NCBI GenBank assembly: GCA_052146815.1
Contig: JBKQMG010000210.1
Location: 100,485 to 164,484, forward strand
DNA length: 64,000 nt
From: DATJZH01 sp052146815
Lineage (GTDB): Bacteria; Actinomycetota; Actinomycetes; Streptosporangiales; Streptosporangiaceae
Reading direction: 5' to 3'
The position numbers and the translations under genes are program-made. The notes below the pieces were generated by a model. The model saw only the letters and a program-made list of their open reading frames with translations, was not told the origin of the DNA and searched no databases. Shown piece by piece: positions 8,570-17,447 of the stretch. How positions within the stretch are numbered: the stretch's first letter is position 1; each line of letters starts with the position of its first letter.

Positions 8570-9610
8570 CTAATCCCCCGCCAGGATACGCAGAGTACCT
8601 GCTGTGACTGGCTGGGCAACGCCGCGTTCGGTCACGATAGCGGTGACCAGCTCGGGTGGCGTGACATCGAAGGCCGGATTGTGGCCGCAGGCGCCAGCAG
8701 GAGTGATGGCCTGCCCGGCCAGGTGCGTGATCTCCACGGGGGGCCGTTGCTCGACCTTAATTGCCGCGCCGACGGGAGTAGCCAGATCGATGGTGGACAC
8801 CGGCGCCACCACGACAAACGGCACCTGGTGGTAGCGCGCCAGGACCGCCAGTCCGTAGGTTCCGACTTTGTTGGCCACGCTCCCGTCGGCCGCGATCCGG
8901 TCAGCGCCGGTCAGCACGAGATCCACTTGCCCAGCCGCCATGAGGGCGGCGGAAGCGCTGTCGGCCAGGACCGCATGCGGCATCCCGGCCCGGACGGCCT
9001 CATAGGCCGTCAGCCGGGCACCCTGCAGCAGAGGACGGGTCTCATCGATCCAGAGCATGCTCAGCCGGCCGGCCCGGTGCGCGGCGAGGATCACGGCAAA
9101 CGCGGTGCCCTCGCCCGCCGATACCAGTGAGCCGGTGTTGCAGTGAGTCAGGATCCTCGCAGCTTCCGGCACGAAAGCCAGCCCGCGGGCGGCCATCGCC
9201 TCGCTGGCGGCGGCGTCCTGCGCGGCGATGGAGCGCGCCTCGGTCAGCACGGCGGTCGCGGCGCGGGCGGCCGATCCGGCCGGTTCGCCGCTCAGCCCGC
9301 GCTGATAGGCGGCATAAGCGCGCCGGGCCCCCCAGCTGAGGTTGACCGCGGTCGGGCGGGCTTGCTCGATTTGCGCCACCGCCTGCGCGACGTCGTCGCC
9401 GCGCCAGGCCGCCAGCGCCACGCCGAAGGCACCGGCCACGCCCAGCAGCGGAGCGCCGCGCACCACCAGCCTGCGGATCGCGTCCACCAGAGACGGCACA
9501 TCGCCGCAGGTCAGCACCATCTCTTCGGCGGGCAGCCGGGTCTGGTCCAACAATGCGACCGCCGGTCCGCCGGGCGGATCAATCCACTGAAACACGGGAA
9601 TGCTCACCAC
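8570..9610 (-). CDS. mtnA: S-methyl-5-thioribose-1-phosphate isomerase
   Basis: 346 aa from GTG 9610 (a second GTG at 9607 is equally likely). MtnA isomerises 5-methylthioribose-1-phosphate to the ribulose form in methionine salvage. It belongs to the eIF2B-alpha-like family. Visible hallmarks are VVRGAPLLGVAGAFG near residue 50, the ILTHCNTGSL segment with its conserved Cys at about residue 160, and DLVLTGADRIAADGSVANKVGTYGLA at about 235-260, with the catalytic Asp in TGADRI. The open frame extends 35 codons further, but that part is Arg-rich and unlike the family. It is divergent from the GYGQP-repeat membrane protein gene and lies directly upstream of mtrA. The same mtnA-mtrA adjacency is known in Streptomyces. 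Confidence 0.92.
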   Translation of the reverse strand: MVSIPVFQWIDPPGGPAVALLDQTRLPAEEMVLTCGDVPSLVDAIRRLVVRGAPLLGVAGAFGVALAAWRGDDVAQAVAQIEQARPTAVNLSWGARRAYAAYQRGLSGEPAGSAARAATAVLTEARSIAAQDAAASEAMAARGLAFVPEAARILTHCNTGSLVSAGEGTAFAVILAAHRAGRLSMLWIDETRPLLQGARLTAYEAVRAGMPHAVLADSASAALMAAGQVDLVLTGADRIAADGSVANKVGTYGLAVLARYHQVPFVVVAPVSTIDLATPVGAAIKVEQRPPVEITHLAGQAITPAGACGHNPAFDVTPPELVTAIVTERGVAQPVTAGTLRILAGD

Positions 9611-9794
9611 ACGAGTGTGCGCGCGGGGAGTGCGGCTGCGCGAGCGCGCCCCGCCTTTCCTGGCCGTGCCATATCGCCGCGGCGCTGACCTCTTAATCCT
9701 CGCCCGATCGTGCAAGTATTGGCGCGAACCGGCGCGGCCCGCCTGCAGGGGGACAGGTCCGGAGACGACCGCCGGGCTGGCAAGGAGGACAGCG

Positions 9795-11123
9795 ATGACT
9801 GACGGGACCCCCAGGGACGGGGCGGGGGAAGGTCACTCCGGCAGCAGCGAGCGCGACTCGACTCAGCCAGCATCTCCCCCGCCAGACCAGCCGGGGTACG
9901 GACAGCCGGGGTACGGACAGCCGGGGTACGGACAGCCCGGCTACGGACAGCCGGGGTACGGACAGCCCGGCTACGGACAGCCCGGCTACGGACAGCCCGG
10001 CTACGGACAGCCCGGCTACGGACAGCCCGGCTACGGACAGCCCGGCTACGGACAGCCCCGCTACGGACAGCCCGCCCCGAGCGGCCCGGCACCCGGCGGC
10101 ATTCCGCTTAGCCCGCTTATGCTCGGCGACATCCTGGGCGGCGCGTTCACCTCACTCCGGCGCAATCCGCAGGCAACGCTGGGCTTCTCCGCGATCATCC
10201 TGGCCGCATCCGGGGTCATCTCGACCGTGCTGGGCCTCATGATCAGAAACGCCGAGCCCAGCGCGACCGGCTCGTTCTCCTTCCGCGCACAGCAGCCGAC
10301 CAGCATCCAGCTGAGCCACCTGGGTGGTTCGATAGTGACCTTCCTCGGCGCCGTGCTGCTGTCGGTCGTCCTCGCCCTGGTCGTTCAGACCATCCTGACT
10401 GGCGTGCTGACCTCGGTCATCGGGCGCGGGGTACTCGGACGCAAGGTCGGCATCGGCGAAGCTTGGCGCATCACCGCGCCGCGGCTGCCGGCCGTGCTCG
10501 GCGCCACGCTGCTGAGCGGCCTGATCGGCGTCGCGCTGTGGATTCCTTACCTGCTCATCCTCGTCCTGCTGATCGTCGCCCACGCCGGCGTGGTGGCCGG
10601 TGTGGTCGGCGTCCTCGGCTTCCTGGTCATGCTCTGCGTCACCGTGGCCGTGTGGGTGGGCTTCAGCCTGGCTCCCGCGGCCGTGGTGCTCGAGCGCATG
10701 GGACCCTGGCAGGGCCTGAAGCGGTCATGGCGGCTGGTGTCCGGCAGTTTCTGGCGGGTCCTGGGGATTCTCCTGCTCACCATAGTGATCGTTATTATCG
10801 TGAGCTTCGTGCTGGACATCCCGTTCGGCATCATCGAACTGCTTGCCGGAAGCGGCAGCTTCCTGTCGAGTGCGGCAGCGGCATCGATCCCCGGCCTGAT
10901 CGTCGCTGCCATCGCCAGCATTGTCATCGGCACCCTGACCCGGCCGCTGCTGGCAGGCGTCTCGGTCCTGCTTTACCTCGATATGCGGATGCGTAAAGAA
11001 GGCCTCGACCTGGTGCTGCAGAATGCGGCGCAGAATCAGCAGCTCACCGGCGATGAATTCGCCACGCTCTGGCGGCCGCCTGGCAGCGGTCAGGGGCCGG
11101 CGACCGCGCCGGCGGCCTGGTGA
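9795..11123 (+). CDS. multi-pass membrane protein with N-terminal GYGQP repeats
   Basis: 442 aa. ATG 9795 is preceded by AAGGAGG at 9782-9788. Residues 33-92 are twelve tandem pentapeptides (eleven PGYGQ and one PRYGQ), a flexible cytosolic tail. From about residue 100 the protein has about six hydrophobic segments and the features LMLGDILGGAFTSLRRNPQA and LAPAAVVLERMGPWQGLKRSW. These resemble the membrane domain found with glycerophosphodiester phosphodiesterases (GPDPase_memb/DUF7847-like), but no phosphodiesterase domain is present. It opens a five-gene run with 4-base overlaps (DUF4129, DUF4350, MoxR) and DUF58. In other actinobacteria the same set recurs near cell-envelope genes. Biochemical function unknown. 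Confidence 0.85.
   Translation: MTDGTPRDGAGEGHSGSSERDSTQPASPPPDQPGYGQPGYGQPGYGQPGYGQPGYGQPGYGQPGYGQPGYGQPGYGQPGYGQPGYGQPRYGQPAPSGPAPGGIPLSPLMLGDILGGAFTSLRRNPQATLGFSAIILAASGVISTVLGLMIRNAEPSATGSFSFRAQQPTSIQLSHLGGSIVTFLGAVLLSVVLALVVQTILTGVLTSVIGRGVLGRKVGIGEAWRITAPRLPAVLGATLLSGLIGVALWIPYLLILVLLIVAHAGVVAGVVGVLGFLVMLCVTVAVWVGFSLAPAAVVLERMGPWQGLKRSWRLVSGSFWRVLGILLLTIVIVIIVSFVLDIPFGIIELLAGSGSFLSSAAAASIPGLIVAAIASIVIGTLTRPLLAGVSVLLYLDMRMRKEGLDLVLQNAAQNQQLTGDEFATLWRPPGSGQGPATAPAAW
9891..10070 (+). repeat. 12 tandem 15-bp repeats encoding PGYGQ
   Basis: Unit CCSGGSTACGGACAG, twelve in-frame copies. Two interspersed subtypes differ at synonymous Pro/Gly sites (CCGGGGTAC and CCCGGCTAC). The last copy changes Gly to Arg. 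The near-identical units suggest recent expansion by slippage or unequal exchange. Confidence 0.95.
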
Positions 11124-11809
11124 CTCCTGCGCGCGCGCTCGCCCTGGCGGGGCGGCCCGCGCTGCTGCCCTCCGGCGGCGCGGGCATCACCCGCCGCGCA
11201 GGTCAGCAGCTGGCCCGCCGGGAACTGGCGCGGGCGATCTACCAGCCCTCGGTCCTGCAGCGGATAAAGAACGCGGCCAGCAGCTTTCTGCTACGGCTGC
11301 TGCGCGATGCCAGTGCGCATTTTCCCGGCGGCTGGTGGGCTCTGATCGCGGTGATCGCGGCGGCCGTGCTCCTGACCGCGATGATCATCTCCTGGATCCG
11401 CCCGTCCCGGACGCGGATCGCGGCCCGCAGCGTGCTCCTGGGCACGGCCCGCAGCGCGAGCGACCATCGGCAGGAGGCCGAACGGCTGGCGTCAGCGGGA
11501 GATTACGGCGGCGCGATGGTCGAATCGCTGCGCGCCATCGCCGTGGAGCTGGAGGAACGCGGCCTGGTGCCGCCGCGGGCCGGCCGTACCGCGGATGAGC
11601 TGGCGGCCGAGGCGGGCCGCGCGCTGCCCGGCCAGGCGGCCGAGCTTGGCGCGGCCGCGCGGCTGTTCGACGACGTACGCTACGGCGGCCGGTCCGGCAG
11701 CGCCGCCGGCTACCAGCGTCTGCGCGATCTCGACGCCCGGATCCGCGCGGGCCATGGGGCCGGGTCAGGGGCACGGCTGACCGCAGCCAGCCCGGGGCCG
11801 CCGTCATGA
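11120..11809 (+). CDS. DUF4129 domain-containing membrane protein
   Basis: 229 aa, GTG start overlapping the previous stop by 4 bases (GTGA). One hydrophobic segment at about 75-95 (WWALIAVIAAAVLLTAMII) is followed by a soluble helical domain with DYGGAMVESLRAIAVELEERGLV and GRTADELAAEAGRALP, typical of DUF4129. This domain is regularly found beside MoxR and DUF58 genes and is sometimes fused to transglutaminase-like domains. The N-terminal 60 residues carry a Tyr/Gln/Arg-rich helix (ARAIYQPSVLQRIKNA). Function unknown; the operon suggests a membrane complex with DUF4350 and DUF58. Confidence 0.85.
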   Translation: MTPARALALAGRPALLPSGGAGITRRAGQQLARRELARAIYQPSVLQRIKNAASSFLLRLLRDASAHFPGGWWALIAVIAAAVLLTAMIISWIRPSRTRIAARSVLLGTARSASDHRQEAERLASAGDYGGAMVESLRAIAVELEERGLVPPRAGRTADELAAEAGRALPGQAAELGAAARLFDDVRYGGRSGSAAGYQRLRDLDARIRAGHGAGSGARLTAASPGPPS

Positions 11810-13014
11810 CGGCGGCAGCGCCGCCTCGTGCGCCGATGACGGCGTCCTCGCAGCTGCCCCGCCCGGGCGCGCCTGGCGGCGGCCAGGGCAGCTGGCGGCG
11901 CTGGCGCGTGCCGGTGGCACTGGTCGCGCTGATCATCGTCGCTGCCGGGATGATCACGCTGCTGCAGCCGGCCAGGCCGGCCGTCGGCTACCTCGATCCG
12001 GCCGGTACCGGGCCCTACGGCACCCGTGCACTGGCCGACATTCTCGCCGGGCGCGGCACCACTGTGGTCACCGCAGCCACACCAGCCGCAGCACGCGCCG
12101 CAGCGGCCGGGTTCCCGGCGACGATCGTGATCACCAGCCCTGAGTACCTGGCCGGCCGGCAGCTCGCGGCGCTGGCCGGCGCAGCGCACCAGGTAGTTCT
12201 CGTGGAGCCGGACACCGCAGCTCTCACGGCTCTGGCACCGCGCGTCGTGCTCGGCAGCGCTGTCCCGGTGACCACCGCGCCGCCCCGCTGCGGCCTGGCC
12301 GCAGCCCGGCTGGCGGGCCTGGCGGACATGGGCGGCACCGGCCTGCGCCTGCGGCCGGGCACCACCGGCTTCTCCTGCTACCCCGTCGAAGGCAGCGCGT
12401 CGCTGGTGCAGTACTCGGCCGGGGGCACGATCATCACGGTGCTGGGGATCGGCGCGCCGATGACGAACAGCTACCTGGCCCGGCACGGTAATGCTGCCCT
12501 CGCCCTCAACCTGCTCGGCGCCCGCCGGGTCGTCTGGCTGGTGCCCTCACCGGCCGCGACGGCGGGCACGGGGCCGGTGAGCGGCCGCAAGTCGCTTACC
12601 AGCCTGATCCCGCTCGCGGCTTACCTGGTCGCGCTGCAGCTGGTGTTCGCCCTGCTGCTCGCCGCGCTCTGGCGGACTCGCCGGCTCGGCCCGCTCATCC
12701 CGGAGCAGCTGCCCGTCGTGGTCAGGGCCGCGGAAACCGTGGAGGGACACGCCCGCCTTTACGCCGCCCGCCGGGCACGCGGCAAGGCCGGCGAGGCACT
12801 GCGGACGGCGCTGCTGTCACGGGTACTGCCGGCCGTGGGACTGCCGCCGGGTGCTGCCCCGGATAGTGTCGCTGCGGCACTGGCCGCCAGATCCGGGCTC
12901 ACGGCAGCCAGGATCACGCAGATGATCTACGGGCAGGCACCGGGAACCGACGCCGCGCTGGTCGCGCTGGCCGGCGACCTCGATGCCCTCGAAAGAGAGG
13001 TGCTGGCGCAGTGA
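11806..13014 (+). CDS. DUF4350 domain-containing membrane protein
   Basis: 402 aa, ATG overlapping the previous stop by 4 bases (ATGA). After a Pro/Gly-rich tail there is a TM helix at about 32-50 (VPVALVALIIVAAGMITLL), then the DUF4350 region beginning YLDPAGTGPYGTRALADILAGRG, with a Rossmann-like alternation (VVTAATPAAARA, IVITSPEYL, VVLVEPD) but no nucleotide motif. A second hydrophobic segment at about 265-290 (LIPLAAYLVALQLVFALLLAALW) is followed by a basic helical C-terminus. The family is related to the GATase/ABC-associated IFT-like fold and may bind a ligand outside the membrane. It lies between DUF4129 and MoxR in the operon. Confidence 0.85.
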   Translation: MTAAAPPRAPMTASSQLPRPGAPGGGQGSWRRWRVPVALVALIIVAAGMITLLQPARPAVGYLDPAGTGPYGTRALADILAGRGTTVVTAATPAAARAAAAGFPATIVITSPEYLAGRQLAALAGAAHQVVLVEPDTAALTALAPRVVLGSAVPVTTAPPRCGLAAARLAGLADMGGTGLRLRPGTTGFSCYPVEGSASLVQYSAGGTIITVLGIGAPMTNSYLARHGNAALALNLLGARRVVWLVPSPAATAGTGPVSGRKSLTSLIPLAAYLVALQLVFALLLAALWRTRRLGPLIPEQLPVVVRAAETVEGHARLYAARRARGKAGEALRTALLSRVLPAVGLPPGAAPDSVAAALAARSGLTAARITQMIYGQAPGTDAALVALAGDLDALEREVLAQ

Positions 13015-14090
13015 ATGCCGAATTTCCCGGCGCGGCCCCGGCCGGCGCGGCCCGGGCCGGCCAGAGCGCGGATGGCGGGCTGGCGTCGGCCGGCCCGGGC
13101 ACGGACGGCGGCCAGGTGGCCGCCGGCTTCCGGCCGGCCCTCGCCGACCCGCGCGCCTCGCTCGCCGCGGTGCGGGCGGAGGTCGGCAAGGCGGTTGTCG
13201 GTCAGGACCAGGTGATCACCGGGCTGCTCATCGCGCTGCTGTGCCAGGGCCACGTGCTGCTGGAAGGCGTCCCCGGAGTCGCCAAGACGCTCCTGGTCCG
13301 GGCGCTTGCCGCCACTTTGGCGATGGACAGCAAGCGGGTGCAGTTCACCCCGGACCTGATGCCCGGCGACGTCACCGGATCGCTGATCTACGACGCGAGA
13401 ACCGCCGAGTTCCAGTTTCGCGACGGCCCGGTCTTCACCAATCTCCTGCTGGCCGACGAGATCAACAGAACCCCGCCTAAAACGCAGGCCGCGCTGCTGG
13501 AAGCCATGGAAGAGCGCCAGGTTTCCGTCGAGGGCACGCCGCGGCCGCTGCCGGTCCCGTTCATGGTGGCTGCCACCCAGAATCCGGTCGAGTACGAGGG
13601 CACCTACCCGCTGCCCGAGGCGCAGCTGGACCGGTTCCTGCTGAAGCTGACTGTGGCCCTGCCGCAGCGAGCCGAGGAGATCGGGATCCTGGCCCGCCAC
13701 GCGGACGGTTTCGACCCGCGTGATCTCGAAGCCGCCGGGCTCCGCCAGGTCGCGGGCATCGCCGATCTGGCTGCCGCCCGGCAGGCGGCCCGGCAGGTGC
13801 GCCTGGCGCCGGAAATCGCCGGCTACATCGTCGACATCTGCCGGGCGACCAGAACCTCGCCGTCTCTGCAGCTCGGCGTGTCCCCGCGCGGAGCCACCGC
13901 GCTGCTGGCCACGAGCCGGGCCTGGGCCTGGCTGTCGGGACGTGACTATGTGACACCCGATGACGTGAAGGCACTGGCCAGGCCGACCTTCCGGCACCGG
14001 ATCGAGCTGCGGCCCGAGGCCGAGCTCGAGGGCGCTACTGCTGACGGGGTCCTGGACGGCGTGCTCGGCTCGGTCCCGGTCCCGCGGTGA
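13011..14090 (+). CDS. MoxR-family AAA+ ATPase
   Basis: 359 aa, GTG start with a 4-base overlap. MoxR ATPases act as chaperones that load cofactors or assemble complexes, usually with von Willebrand/DUF58 partners. The first 45 residues are Ala/Gly-rich linker. The AAA+ core has Walker A GVPGVAKT (about 86-93), Walker B LLADEINR (about 147-154), sensor 1 in MVAATQNPVEYEGTYPLPEAQLDRFLLK and a lid region with VSPRGATALLATSRAWAWLSGRDYV near 300. All catalytic elements are present. It is cotranscribed with DUF4129/DUF4350 before it and DUF58 ten bases after it. Confidence 0.93.
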   Translation: MNAEFPGAAPAGAARAGQSADGGLASAGPGTDGGQVAAGFRPALADPRASLAAVRAEVGKAVVGQDQVITGLLIALLCQGHVLLEGVPGVAKTLLVRALAATLAMDSKRVQFTPDLMPGDVTGSLIYDARTAEFQFRDGPVFTNLLLADEINRTPPKTQAALLEAMEERQVSVEGTPRPLPVPFMVAATQNPVEYEGTYPLPEAQLDRFLLKLTVALPQRAEEIGILARHADGFDPRDLEAAGLRQVAGIADLAAARQAARQVRLAPEIAGYIVDICRATRTSPSLQLGVSPRGATALLATSRAWAWLSGRDYVTPDDVKALARPTFRHRIELRPEAELEGATADGVLDGVLGSVPVPR

Positions 14091-14100
14091 GGGCGAGCAC

Positions 14101-15393
14101 GTGGTCCTGACCGGCCGCGCGGCACTGGCTGCGCTGGCCGGCTTGCTGGTGATCCTCGCCTTCCGCAGCGTGGCCGCGCTGGCGGTCGTCGACGCGGCAG
14201 TGGTCGCGGCCATCGCCGCCGACGTGCTTCTGGCGGCTCCCGTCCGGCGCCTTGAGGTCCGCCGCGGCGGTGACAGCCGCATTCTGCTCGGGCAGAGCGG
14301 CTCGGTGACGGTCACGGTCACCAGCCCCGGCCGCCGAGTCCTGCGCGCGATGGTCCGGGATGCCTGGCAGCCCAGTGCCGCTGCCAGCCCGGCCCGCGCG
14401 GCGCTGCGGGTCCGGCCGGGAGCACAGGCGAGCCTGACGACCGTGCTGACGCCGCAGCGCCGCGGTGACGCCCTCGCGGGCCCGGTCACCGTCCGGTCTC
14501 TCGGGCCGCTCGGCCTGGCCGGCCGTCAGGGGCGGCACCCCGCGCCGTGGACGGTCCGGGTCCTCCCGCCGTTCCTGAGCCGCAGGCACCTGCCGGAGAA
14601 GCTGGCCGCACTCCGGCAGCTTGAGGGGCAGCGCCGCTCGCTGCTGCGCGGCCAGGGCAGCGAGTTCGACTCGCTGCGCGAGTACGTCCTCGGGGATGAC
14701 GTCCGCTCGATCGACTGGCGCTCGTCAGCCCGGCAGACCGATCTGCTGGTCCGCACCTGGCGGCCCGAGCGGGACCGGCGCATCGTCATCGTCCTGGACA
14801 CCGGGCGCACCTCGGCCGGGCGAGTCGGCGGCGTCCCCCGGCTGGACGCCTCGATGGACGCCGCGCTGCTGCTGGCGGCGCTCGCGGCTCGCGCGGGCGA
14901 CCGGGTTGACCTGCTGGCGGTCGACCGGCGGGTGCGTGCCAGGGTGGTGGGCGCCGGCCGTTCTGCCGTCTTGTCTGCTCTTACCGACGCGATGGCCGTT
15001 CTCGATGCCGAGCTGATCGAGTCGGACGCCGGGGTGATGGCCAGTGCTGTGCTCGCGCTCGCCCGTCAGCGCTGTCTGGTCGTGCTGATGACCGACCTGA
15101 ATGAAGCCGCCATCACCGAGGGACTTCTGCCCCGGCTCGGGGTGCTGGCCGGGCGGCACCGGGTGCTGATCGCCGCGGTCGCTGACCCCAGGCTCGATCA
15201 GATGGCCGGCGCGCGCGGGAGCACCGAGGCGGTGTACGGCGCCGCGGCGGCTGAGCGGGCCAGGGCCGCCCGCAGCGGGGTGTCCGCGCTGCTGCGGCGG
15301 CGGGGCGTCACCGTCGTCGATGCGCCACCGGACCGGCTGCCGTCCGCGCTCGCCGACGCCTACCTGAGCCTGAAGGCGGCTGGCCGGCTCTAG
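14101..15393 (+). CDS. DUF58 domain-containing protein
   Basis: 430 aa, GTG start with GAGGG seven bases upstream. Two hydrophobic segments near the N-terminus (about 4-22 and 26-44) anchor it. A beta-rich middle section and the DUF58 signature follow: GSEFDSLREYVLGDDVRSIDWRSSARQTDLLVRTW at about 185-222, then a von Willebrand-like fold with IVIVLDTGRTS (a MIDAS-like DxG, with Thr in place of DxSxS) and LVVLMTDLNE. DUF58 proteins are the usual partners of MoxR ATPases. The first MIDAS element is not canonical, so metal binding is uncertain. Last gene of the plus-strand cluster; it ends ten bases from the convergent SpoIIM gene. Confidence 0.9.
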   Translation: MVLTGRAALAALAGLLVILAFRSVAALAVVDAAVVAAIAADVLLAAPVRRLEVRRGGDSRILLGQSGSVTVTVTSPGRRVLRAMVRDAWQPSAAASPARAALRVRPGAQASLTTVLTPQRRGDALAGPVTVRSLGPLGLAGRQGRHPAPWTVRVLPPFLSRRHLPEKLAALRQLEGQRRSLLRGQGSEFDSLREYVLGDDVRSIDWRSSARQTDLLVRTWRPERDRRIVIVLDTGRTSAGRVGGVPRLDASMDAALLLAALAARAGDRVDLLAVDRRVRARVVGAGRSAVLSALTDAMAVLDAELIESDAGVMASAVLALARQRCLVVLMTDLNEAAITEGLLPRLGVLAGRHRVLIAAVADPRLDQMAGARGSTEAVYGAAAAERARAARSGVSALLRRRGVTVVDAPPDRLPSALADAYLSLKAAGRL

Positions 15394-15403
15394 CCGCCGG
15401 CGG

Positions 15404-16399
15404 TCAGCCGGCGACCGGCGCCAGGTCGGGAGCCTCGCTGATATCCGCGGACTCCCCCGCAGCGCTGGCCCGGCGGCCCGCCACGAGCACGTAGCCGAGG
15501 AACGCGGCCTCGACGCACGCTCCGACGCCGATCCGCACCCCGGCCGGCAGGGATGACGGGGTGACGAACGCCTCGATGAGCCCCGAGACCAGCAGCACGA
15601 CGATGAGGCCGAGTGCGATCGTGACCGTTTGGCGGCCCTCCTCCGCCAGCGCCTGAGATCGCGGCCGGGGGCCGGGGTCGATAATGGTCCAGCCCAGCCG
15701 CAGGCCGGCCGCCGCGGCCAGGAACACCGCCGACAGCTCGAGCATCCCGTGCGGCAGGATCAGGGTGAAGAACTCGCCCGTCTTTCCGTAAGCGGCCAGC
15801 AGCCCGCCGTCCACGCCGATGTTCAGCGAGTTGGTCAGGAGCACGAACAGCGTCGGGATGCCGAGCAGGATCCCCGAGATCAGCGCCTCCGCGGCCACCC
15901 ACACATTGTTCGTCCAGACCTTGGCCGCGAACGAGCCCGCCGCGTACTGCGAGTAGTAATGCCGGAACTGATGGCGGACCAGGCTGGCGGCCTGCGACTT
16001 TGTCACCAGGCTGGCCTGCGCCGCAGGCGTTCTGGCCACCCACCAGCCGAAGATCAGCGCCACCAGCAGGGAGCCGGCGGCCGTGGCCAGCCACCACCAG
16101 CGGATCCGGTAGGCCATCAGGGGAAAAGTCGCCACAGCGAAACGGGCCACCGACCGCAGCTGCGCGGCTGGCGCGCCGTTCACCGCGGCGCGGGCACGAG
16201 CCAGTCTCGTTGACAGCTGTGCCACCAGGACAGGGTCACCGCCGCTGGTCCGCAGCACCGACAGCTGCGTGGCTGTCCGCTGGTAGCGCTCGACCAGCTC
16301 GTCCACCTCGTCGCCGGAAAGCCTGCGACGGCGCTTGACCAGATGCTCAAGCCTGTCCCAGTCCGCCCGGTGCGCAGCGGCAAAAGCGTCCGCATCCAC
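15404..16399 (-). CDS. SpoIIM-like (stage II sporulation M) membrane protein
   Basis: 331 aa, GTG start. The N-terminal 90 residues form a helical domain (DWDRLEHLVKRRRRLSGDEVDELVERYQRTATQLS), followed by about five TM helices and the family features FSRHYYSQYAAGSFAAKVWTNN-like region, WVAAEALISGILLGIPTLF and LILPHGMLELSAVFLAAAAGLRLG. In spore-formers SpoIIM works in the engulfment peptidoglycan machine. In actinobacteria this homologue pairs with RDD and DUF58 genes and has no proven role. It is divergent from the RDD gene. A TAGTCT hexamer lies six bases before the GTG and no SD is seen, so the mRNA may be leaderless. Confidence 0.88.
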   Translation of the reverse strand: MDADAFAAAHRADWDRLEHLVKRRRRLSGDEVDELVERYQRTATQLSVLRTSGGDPVLVAQLSTRLARARAAVNGAPAAQLRSVARFAVATFPLMAYRIRWWWLATAAGSLLVALIFGWWVARTPAAQASLVTKSQAASLVRHQFRHYYSQYAAGSFAAKVWTNNVWVAAEALISGILLGIPTLFVLLTNSLNIGVDGGLLAAYGKTGEFFTLILPHGMLELSAVFLAAAAGLRLGWTIIDPGPRPRSQALAEEGRQTVTIALGLIVVLLVSGLIEAFVTPSSLPAGVRIGVGACVEAAFLGYVLVAGRRASAAGESADISEAPDLAPVAG

Positions 16400-16405
16400 A
16401 GCAGG

Positions 16406-16411
16406 AGACTA
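16406..16411 (-). promoter_or_regulatory. -10-like hexamer for a leaderless SpoIIM transcript
   Basis: TAGTCT on the minus strand ends six bases before the GTG at 16399, the spacing expected if transcription begins at the start codon. No SD is present. No clear -35. Confidence 0.35.
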
Positions 16412-16484
16412 CTGCGGTGACCGGCGATACTCTGGGCCGTGACATCGGCCCGGCAGCACGGGCCCTGGGCCGGGAGGGCATGCC

Positions 16485-17447
16485 GTGGCCGAGGTGGTGA
16501 CCGGGGAAGCGGTCATCCTGGACGTCCCCATCGCCACCTTCCCCAGCCGGCTCCTCGCCCTGCTGATCGATATGGGCATCCAGATCGCGCTGGACGTCGT
16601 CATCCTGGTGATCGTGCTGCCCCGCGCCGGGCACGTAGACGCCGCCACCATGTCCGCTGTCCTGCTGACCTGCTGGATTCTCATCATCGTCGGGTACCCG
16701 ACCATCTTCGAGACGCTGACCCGCGGCAAGACGCCGGGCAAGATGGCGCTCGGCCAGCGGGTCGTCAGCGACGACGGCAGCCCGGAACGGTTTCGGCAAG
16801 CTCTGCTGCGGGCCCTCGCCGGCGTGCTGGAGATCTGGACGATCGTTCTGACCCCAGTAGCCCTGGTCACGTGCATCTTCTCCGCCAAGGGCAAGCGCCT
16901 GGGCGATCTGTGGGCCGGCACCTTCGCCATCCAGGAGCGCATGCCGCCGCGCCCTCCGATGCCGCCCGCGTTCGCGGTCGTCCCGCCGCCGCTGCTGGGG
17001 TGGGCACAATCACTGGAGCTCTCCCGCCTTTCCGATCAGACCGCCGGCGCGGCCAGCAGCTACCTGCGCCGTTTCGCCGAACTGCGGCCCGCGGCCCGTG
17101 ACGAGCTCGGCCGCAGCCTCGCCGAAAGCATCGCCGCGCAGGTCAGTCCCCCGCCGCCGCCCGGCACTCCGCCGGCCGCCTACCTGGCCGCGGTGCTCGC
17201 GGTTCGGCGGGAGCGGGAGAATGCCCGCCTGGCCGCCCAGCGGCTCGCGCCGCCCGGCGCCGGCGTCAGTGCGGGCGCCGTCGGCGCCGACCCTGCCGAT
17301 CCCGCTGCCCCTGGCTATGGCACTGCCTATGACGCGGAGGCGGGCGGGCCTGCGAGCGGGGACAGTCCGATCGGGACCGGGAGTTCCGCCGGGGGCGCGG
17401 CGAGACCGGAACACCGGGACGCCGGCGGGTTCGCACCGCCTGCCTAA
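16485..17447 (+). CDS. RDD-family membrane protein
   Basis: 320 aa, GTG start with GGGAGGG six bases upstream (16472-16478). The RDD domain (about 10-150) has three hydrophobic segments. The usual R-DD signature appears as FPSRLLALLIDMG, so only one Asp is kept. TRGKTPGKMALGQRVV and GKRLGDLWAGTFAIQ are the family's well-conserved loops. The C-terminal half is soluble and Pro/Ala-rich, with an SYLRRFAELRPAARDELGRSLAESIAAQ helix at about 185-215 that is common in actinobacterial RDD proteins. Function unknown; proposed transport or stress roles are not proven. It is divergent from SpoIIM and convergent with the PH-domain genes. Confidence 0.88.
   Translation: MAEVVTGEAVILDVPIATFPSRLLALLIDMGIQIALDVVILVIVLPRAGHVDAATMSAVLLTCWILIIVGYPTIFETLTRGKTPGKMALGQRVVSDDGSPERFRQALLRALAGVLEIWTIVLTPVALVTCIFSAKGKRLGDLWAGTFAIQERMPPRPPMPPAFAVVPPPLLGWAQSLELSRLSDQTAGAASSYLRRFAELRPAARDELGRSLAESIAAQVSPPPPPGTPPAAYLAAVLAVRRERENARLAAQRLAPPGAGVSAGAVGADPADPAAPGYGTAYDAEAGGPASGDSPIGTGSSAGGAARPEHRDAGGFAPPA

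Noticed and set aside
9891..10070. Possible CRISPR-like array
   Set aside because: Units are contiguous without spacers and encode an in-frame peptide repeat.
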